Part shown: piece by piece, positions 21,457 through 24,430 of the stretch | Position numbering within the stretch: position 1 is the first letter of the stretch | Layout of the letters: each line of letters begins with the position of its first letter | Assembly (NCBI GenBank): GCA_964383565.1 | Contig: CAYLIK010000031.1 | Coordinates: 1 to 24,430, forward strand | DNA from: CANJQJ01 sp964383565 | GTDB lineage: Bacteria > Pseudomonadota > Alphaproteobacteria > Sphingomonadales > Sphingomonadaceae | Length of the DNA stretch: 24,430 nucleotides | Direction: 5' to 3' | Notes under the pieces: generated by a model | Told to the model about the DNA's origin: nothing | Database searches by the model: none | What the model saw: only the letters and a program-made list of their open reading frames with translations | Position numbers and translations under genes: made by a program

Positions 21457-22242
21457 TTACGCGTCCATGCGTGACGGCGGCAGCCAGTCGGTGTCCAGCG
21501 CCGCATAGCGATTGACGTAATTCGCCACTTCCGCCAGCCGTTCCTCGTTGAGGATGGTCAACTGATTGGCCTGGCGCGAGATCAGGCCTTCCTCCACCAG
21601 CGTGCGAATCATGCGGTTGACGTGCACCGCGGTCAGGCCGGTCGCGTCGCCGATTTCTTCCTGGGTGAGCGGGAAGGCGATGCTGTCGCCCAGATCGGCG
21701 TTCATCACCCGCAGACGGGAAACAGTGTCGAGGATCAGCGCGGCCACCCGCGCCCTGGCGGATGTGCGACCGAGCGAAGCAAGCCGATCGCTCAAGGACA
21801 CTTTTTCGGCCTGCGCGATCAGGAACAGCAGCGCCCCCATGCGCGGATGTTCGACGAACAGCTTGTTAAGGGAGGATTTTTCGACCGGCGAAAGCTTCAC
21901 ATCAGTCAACGCGACGAGCGATTCGGTGGCTTTGTTGAATGCCGCGCACGAAAGCCCCACCATGTCTCCGGGCAAGTGAATCCGCAGAATCTGACGGCTG
22001 CCGTCATCCAGCAGCACGAAGCTCAGCAGCCAGCCGGAATTAATGATATAGAGCTCATGCGCGCGATCATGCTCACGCCGGACCAGCGCCCCCCGACGAT
22101 AGACGCGCTCCGTACCCTCCAAGGCCCCCAGAGCGGATTGCTCAAGGCTCGTCAGCTTCAGATAATGCCCGAGACGTTCCACCAGGCAACTGTCTGTCAC
22201 GCTCCCCCCAAAAATCGAATTAAGCCCCGTTACAGCAATCAC
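21457..22242 (-). CDS. Crp/Fnr family transcriptional regulator
   Basis: The 261-residue protein has a cyclic-nucleotide-binding-type beta-roll (about 25-140: RGALVRREHDRAHELYIINSGWLLSFVLLDDGSRQILRIHLPGDMVG), a dimer helix (about 140-170) and a C-terminal winged helix (FPLTQEEIGDATGLTAVHVNRMIRTLVEEGLI, about 190-221). Only two Cys are present (19 and 99), so an Fnr-type iron-sulfur cluster is unlikely, and the cAMP-pocket Arg-Ser pair of Crp is not evident; the signal is unknown. The start is probably GTG 22242, directly after an in-frame TAA, with AGGG 10-13 nt upstream; GTG codons at 22200 and 22182 are alternatives. It diverges from murA across a palindrome that may be its operator. Confidence 0.88.
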   Translation of the reverse strand: MIAVTGLNSIFGGSVTDSCLVERLGHYLKLTSLEQSALGALEGTERVYRRGALVRREHDRAHELYIINSGWLLSFVLLDDGSRQILRIHLPGDMVGLSCAAFNKATESLVALTDVKLSPVEKSSLNKLFVEHPRMGALLFLIAQAEKVSLSDRLASLGRTSARARVAALILDTVSRLRVMNADLGDSIAFPLTQEEIGDATGLTAVHVNRMIRTLVEEGLISRQANQLTILNEERLAEVANYVNRYAALDTDWLPPSRMDA

Positions 22243-22276
22243 TTAGATAAACCCTATCGTCTTGGCGCTAACAACG

Positions 22277-22323
22277 ATCAAGGTATCAAGATAATTCGTT
22301 TCGGTACCGAAAATTCTTATTGT
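22277..22323. promoter_or_regulatory. Divergent control region of crp-type gene and murA with 14-bp palindrome
   Basis: A perfect palindrome TTTCGGTACCGAAA occupies 22299-22312. It falls between a poor -35 (TTCGTT, 22295-22300) and a good -10 (TATTGT, 22318-22323, 17-nt spacing) pointing toward murA. Two direct ATCAA half-sites (22277-22281 and 22285-22289; TTGAT on the minus strand) resemble Fnr half-sites but are not arranged as the usual inverted pair. A repressor or autoregulator site is likely. Confidence 0.45.
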
Positions 22324-22364
22324 CATAAGTTTGCACCTTTGGGACAAATCGATAGAAGCCCGCA

Positions 22365-23645
22365 ATGGACAGAATCCTCATCCGTGGCGGGCAGCGGCTC
22401 GCCGGCACCATACCGATATCCGGCGCGAAAAACGCCGCGCTCACCCTGCTTCCCTGCGCATTGTTGACGGATGAGCCGCTGACGCTGCGCAATCTCCCGC
22501 GCCTGGCGGACGTCGACAGCTTCGGTCATCTGTTGAACGAGCTTGGTGTCTCGACGATGATCGAGGGCGCGCGGGGCCAGGATTTTCGCCGGGTGATCAC
22601 GATGCGTGCCGATACCCTGTCCTCCACGACCGCGCCCTATGACATGGTGCGCAAGATGCGCGCCTCCATTCTCGTGCTTGGGCCGCTGGTGGCGCGGGCG
22701 GGTGAGGCGACCGTGTCGCTGCCGGGCGGCTGCGCCATCGGCAACCGTCCCATCGATCTTCACCTGAAGGCGCTTGAATCGCTCGGCGCCGAGATTGAGC
22801 TGACCGCTGGCTATGTCCGGGCGAAGGCGCCCAAGGGCCTGCCCGGCGGCCGCGTCGTCTTTCCCTTCGTTTCGGTCGGCGCGACCGAGAATGCGTTGAT
22901 GGCGGCCGTGCTCGCGCGGGGCGAGAGCGTCATCGAAAATGCGGCGCGCGAGCCGGAGATCACTGATCTCGCCAGATGTCTCGTCGCGATGGGCGCGCAG
23001 ATCGAGGGCATCGGCACGGAACGGCTGCTCATCCAGGGCCGCGAGCGTCTCCATGGCGCGACCTATGCCGTGATGGCCGACCGGATCGAGGCGGGCAGTT
23101 ATGCCTGCGCGGCGGCGATCACCGGCGGCGACATCCTGCTGGAGGGCGCGCACAGCGAGGACATGACGGCGATCCTGCAGAGTCTGGTCGACGCAGGTGT
23201 CGAAGTGATCCCCGAGGAAGGCGGCGTCCGCGTCCGCGCCAATGGCCGCCTGCGCCCGTTGACGCTTTCGACCGCGCCCTTTCCCGGTTTTCCGACCGAC
23301 ATGCAGGCGCAGTTCATGGCGATGCTGACGCTGGCCGACGGCGCGAGCGTGCTGACCGAGACGATCTTCGAGAATCGCTACATGCACGTGCCCGAGCTTG
23401 CCCGCATGGGCGCGGACATCCAGGTCAGGGGCCGCACCGCAGTCGTGCGCGGGGTCGGCGGGCTGGTCGGCGCGCCGGTGATGGCGACCGATCTGCGCGC
23501 GTCGATGAGCCTCGTGATCGCCGGTCTTGCGGCGGAAGGCGAAACTCAGGTCAACCGTGTTTATCATCTCGATCGCGGCTATGAGCGGCTTGAGGTCAAG
23601 CTGCAGGCTGTCGGTGCCGACATCGAGCGCGCCGGCGACGGTTAA
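22365..23645 (+). CDS. murA: UDP-N-acetylglucosamine 1-carboxyvinyltransferase
   Basis: The 426-residue enzyme transfers enolpyruvate from PEP to UDP-GlcNAc, the first committed step of peptidoglycan synthesis in the cytoplasm. It has the EPSP-synthase-like double-domain fold, with Lys22-Asn23 (SGAKNAAL), the reactive Cys123 in LPGGCAIGNRPIDLH (fosfomycin target), and Asp312 in FPTDMQAQFMAML. The C-terminal YHLDRGYERLEVKLQAVGADI is standard. Length is slightly above E. coli MurA (419). A Cys at this site predicts normal fosfomycin binding. The ribosome-binding site is modest (AGAAG 8-12 nt upstream). It ends 12 bp before the convergent prs stop. Confidence 0.96.
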   Translation: MDRILIRGGQRLAGTIPISGAKNAALTLLPCALLTDEPLTLRNLPRLADVDSFGHLLNELGVSTMIEGARGQDFRRVITMRADTLSSTTAPYDMVRKMRASILVLGPLVARAGEATVSLPGGCAIGNRPIDLHLKALESLGAEIELTAGYVRAKAPKGLPGGRVVFPFVSVGATENALMAAVLARGESVIENAAREPEITDLARCLVAMGAQIEGIGTERLLIQGRERLHGATYAVMADRIEAGSYACAAAITGGDILLEGAHSEDMTAILQSLVDAGVEVIPEEGGVRVRANGRLRPLTLSTAPFPGFPTDMQAQFMAMLTLADGASVLTETIFENRYMHVPELARMGADIQVRGRTAVVRGVGGLVGAPVMATDLRASMSLVIAGLAAEGETQVNRVYHLDRGYERLEVKLQAVGADIERAGDG

Positions 23646-23657
23646 GCCTGCAAGGCT

Positions 23658-24430
23658 TCAATCGAACAGGCTGGAGACCGAGCTTTCGTCGGCGATGCGT
23701 CGGACCGCTTCGGCGAGCAGCGGCGCGATGGTGAGCGTGCGGATCTTCTTGGCGTCTACGACAGGCGCCGTGCCGTTGATCGAATCCGTGATGACCAGTT
23801 CCGACAGCGCCGAGCCTTCGACGCGGGCCACTGCGCCGCCCGACAGCACACCGTGGCTGACATAGGCGATCACCTCTTCAGCGCCGGCTTCCAGCAAGGC
23901 CGCCGCGGCATTGCACAGCGTACCGGCCGAATCGACGATGTCGTCGACCAGGATGCAGAAGCGTCCGGAAACGTCGCCGATGATGTTCATCACCTCGGAT
24001 TCGCCGGGCCGCTCGCGGCGCTTGTCGACGATCGCCAGCGGGGCGTTGTCGAGCCGCTTGGCGAGCGCGCGGGCGCGCACCACGCCGCCGACGTCGGGCG
24101 ACACGACCATCAGATTCTTGCCCGAGAAACGCGCCGGGATATCCGCCGACATCACGGGAGCGGCGTAGAGGTTATCGGTCGGGATATCGAAGAAGCCCTG
24201 AATCTGGCCTGCGTGCAGATCGACTGACAGCACGCGGTCGGCGCCGGCGACGGTGATCAGGTTGGCGACCAGCTTGGCCGAGATCGGGGTACGCGGTCCC
24301 GGCTTCCGGTCCTGCCGGGCATAGCCGAAATAGGGCACCACCGCCGTGATCCGCCGCGCCGACGAGCGCTTCAGCGCATCGATGCAGATCAGCAGTTCCA
24401 TCAGGTTGTCGTTGGCCGGGTAGCTGGTCG
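23658..24430 (-). CDS. prs: Ribose-phosphate pyrophosphokinase, C-terminal part (cut by window edge)
   Basis: The frame is open to the right edge (first complete codon at 24428), giving 256 residues; the full enzyme is about 310, so roughly the first 55 are missing. It makes PRPP from ribose-5-phosphate and ATP for nucleotide, His and Trp synthesis. Motifs are YPANDNLMELLICIDALKRS, ITAVVPYFGYARQDRKPGPR (ATP-site region), VLSVDLHAGQIQGFFDIPTDNL with the catalytic-site His, and the PRPP loop ILVDDIVDSAGTL. An internal Met at 24401 is not the start, because upstream in-frame residues TSYPANDNL are conserved Prs sequence. The convergent murA leaves no room for a terminator. Confidence 0.96.
   Translation of the reverse strand, partial: TSYPANDNLMELLICIDALKRSSARRITAVVPYFGYARQDRKPGPRTPISAKLVANLITVAGADRVLSVDLHAGQIQGFFDIPTDNLYAAPVMSADIPARFSGKNLMVVSPDVGGVVRARALAKRLDNAPLAIVDKRRERPGESEVMNIIGDVSGRFCILVDDIVDSAGTLCNAAAALLEAGAEEVIAYVSHGVLSGGAVARVEGSALSELVITDSINGTAPVVDAKKIRTLTIAPLLAEAVRRIADESSVSSLFD

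Noticed and set aside
1..24430. CRISPR arrays, tRNA genes, IS elements, prophage or toxin-antitoxin modules
   Set aside because: No regularly spaced direct repeats, cloverleaf sequences, transposase or integrase motifs or paired small toxin/antitoxin genes were seen on either strand.

Overview
The window looks like chromosomal DNA from a GC-rich alphaproteobacterium, most likely a sphingomonad (order Sphingomonadales). This is an inference from three things: the GC-rich codon use, the gene content (plant-type GshA, class I PhaC with a Lys/Ala/Pro-rich phasin, a STAS-MlaE lipid transporter, a UbiA/PmbA/CysQ-like row), and many intergenic palindromic elements of the CTGAGCCTGTCGAAG and GTCATCCC type that are common in that order. 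I see no tRNA, rRNA, CRISPR array, insertion sequence or prophage. Most of the window is housekeeping and cell-envelope genes. There is one sequencing gap (10 N) at 8702-8711.

Layout. Positions 1-1514 hold the N-terminal part of a TonB-dependent-receptor-like protein and a small outer-membrane beta-barrel protein, both on the minus strand. Positions 1734-3922 hold gshA and rsmE on the minus strand, probably one transcript. From 4008 the plus strand carries metY (O-acetylhomoserine sulfhydrylase), a CHASE4-GGDEF-EAL cyclic-di-GMP protein, ubiA, pmbA (tldE), an inositol-monophosphatase/CysQ-type phosphatase, a small membrane protein and a Gal80-like Gfo/Idh/MocA protein. From 12437 to 15905 the minus strand has a compact four-gene Mla/MCE lipid-transport operon (STAS-MlaE, MlaF, MlaD, auxiliary lipoprotein). 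It is followed, still on the minus strand, by a Mug/TDG-like DNA glycosylase and an AlaC-type aminotransferase. Diverging from the aminotransferase are phaC and a phasin gene (PHA granule synthesis and coating), then clpS. A Crp/Fnr regulator and murA diverge from a short region with a 14-bp palindrome. The window ends in prs, which is cut by the right edge and faces murA tail to tail.

The most interesting non-coding signals are: (i) at least six intergenic palindromic elements, including a pair at 10952-11045 whose stems differ by two compensatory base-pair changes; (ii) a TGC-rich cluster overlapping a strong promoter-like sequence ahead of the phasin gene; (iii) an internal in-frame ATG with its own ribosome-binding site inside the phasin gene, which could give a long tailed form and a short canonical form; and (iv) the palindrome in the crp/murA divergent region. 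I did not find a convincing wholly new multi-gene system. Protein-level oddities are a Trp in place of the usual Lys of the EKP motif in the Gal80-like protein and an Ala where Mug-type glycosylases have Asn.
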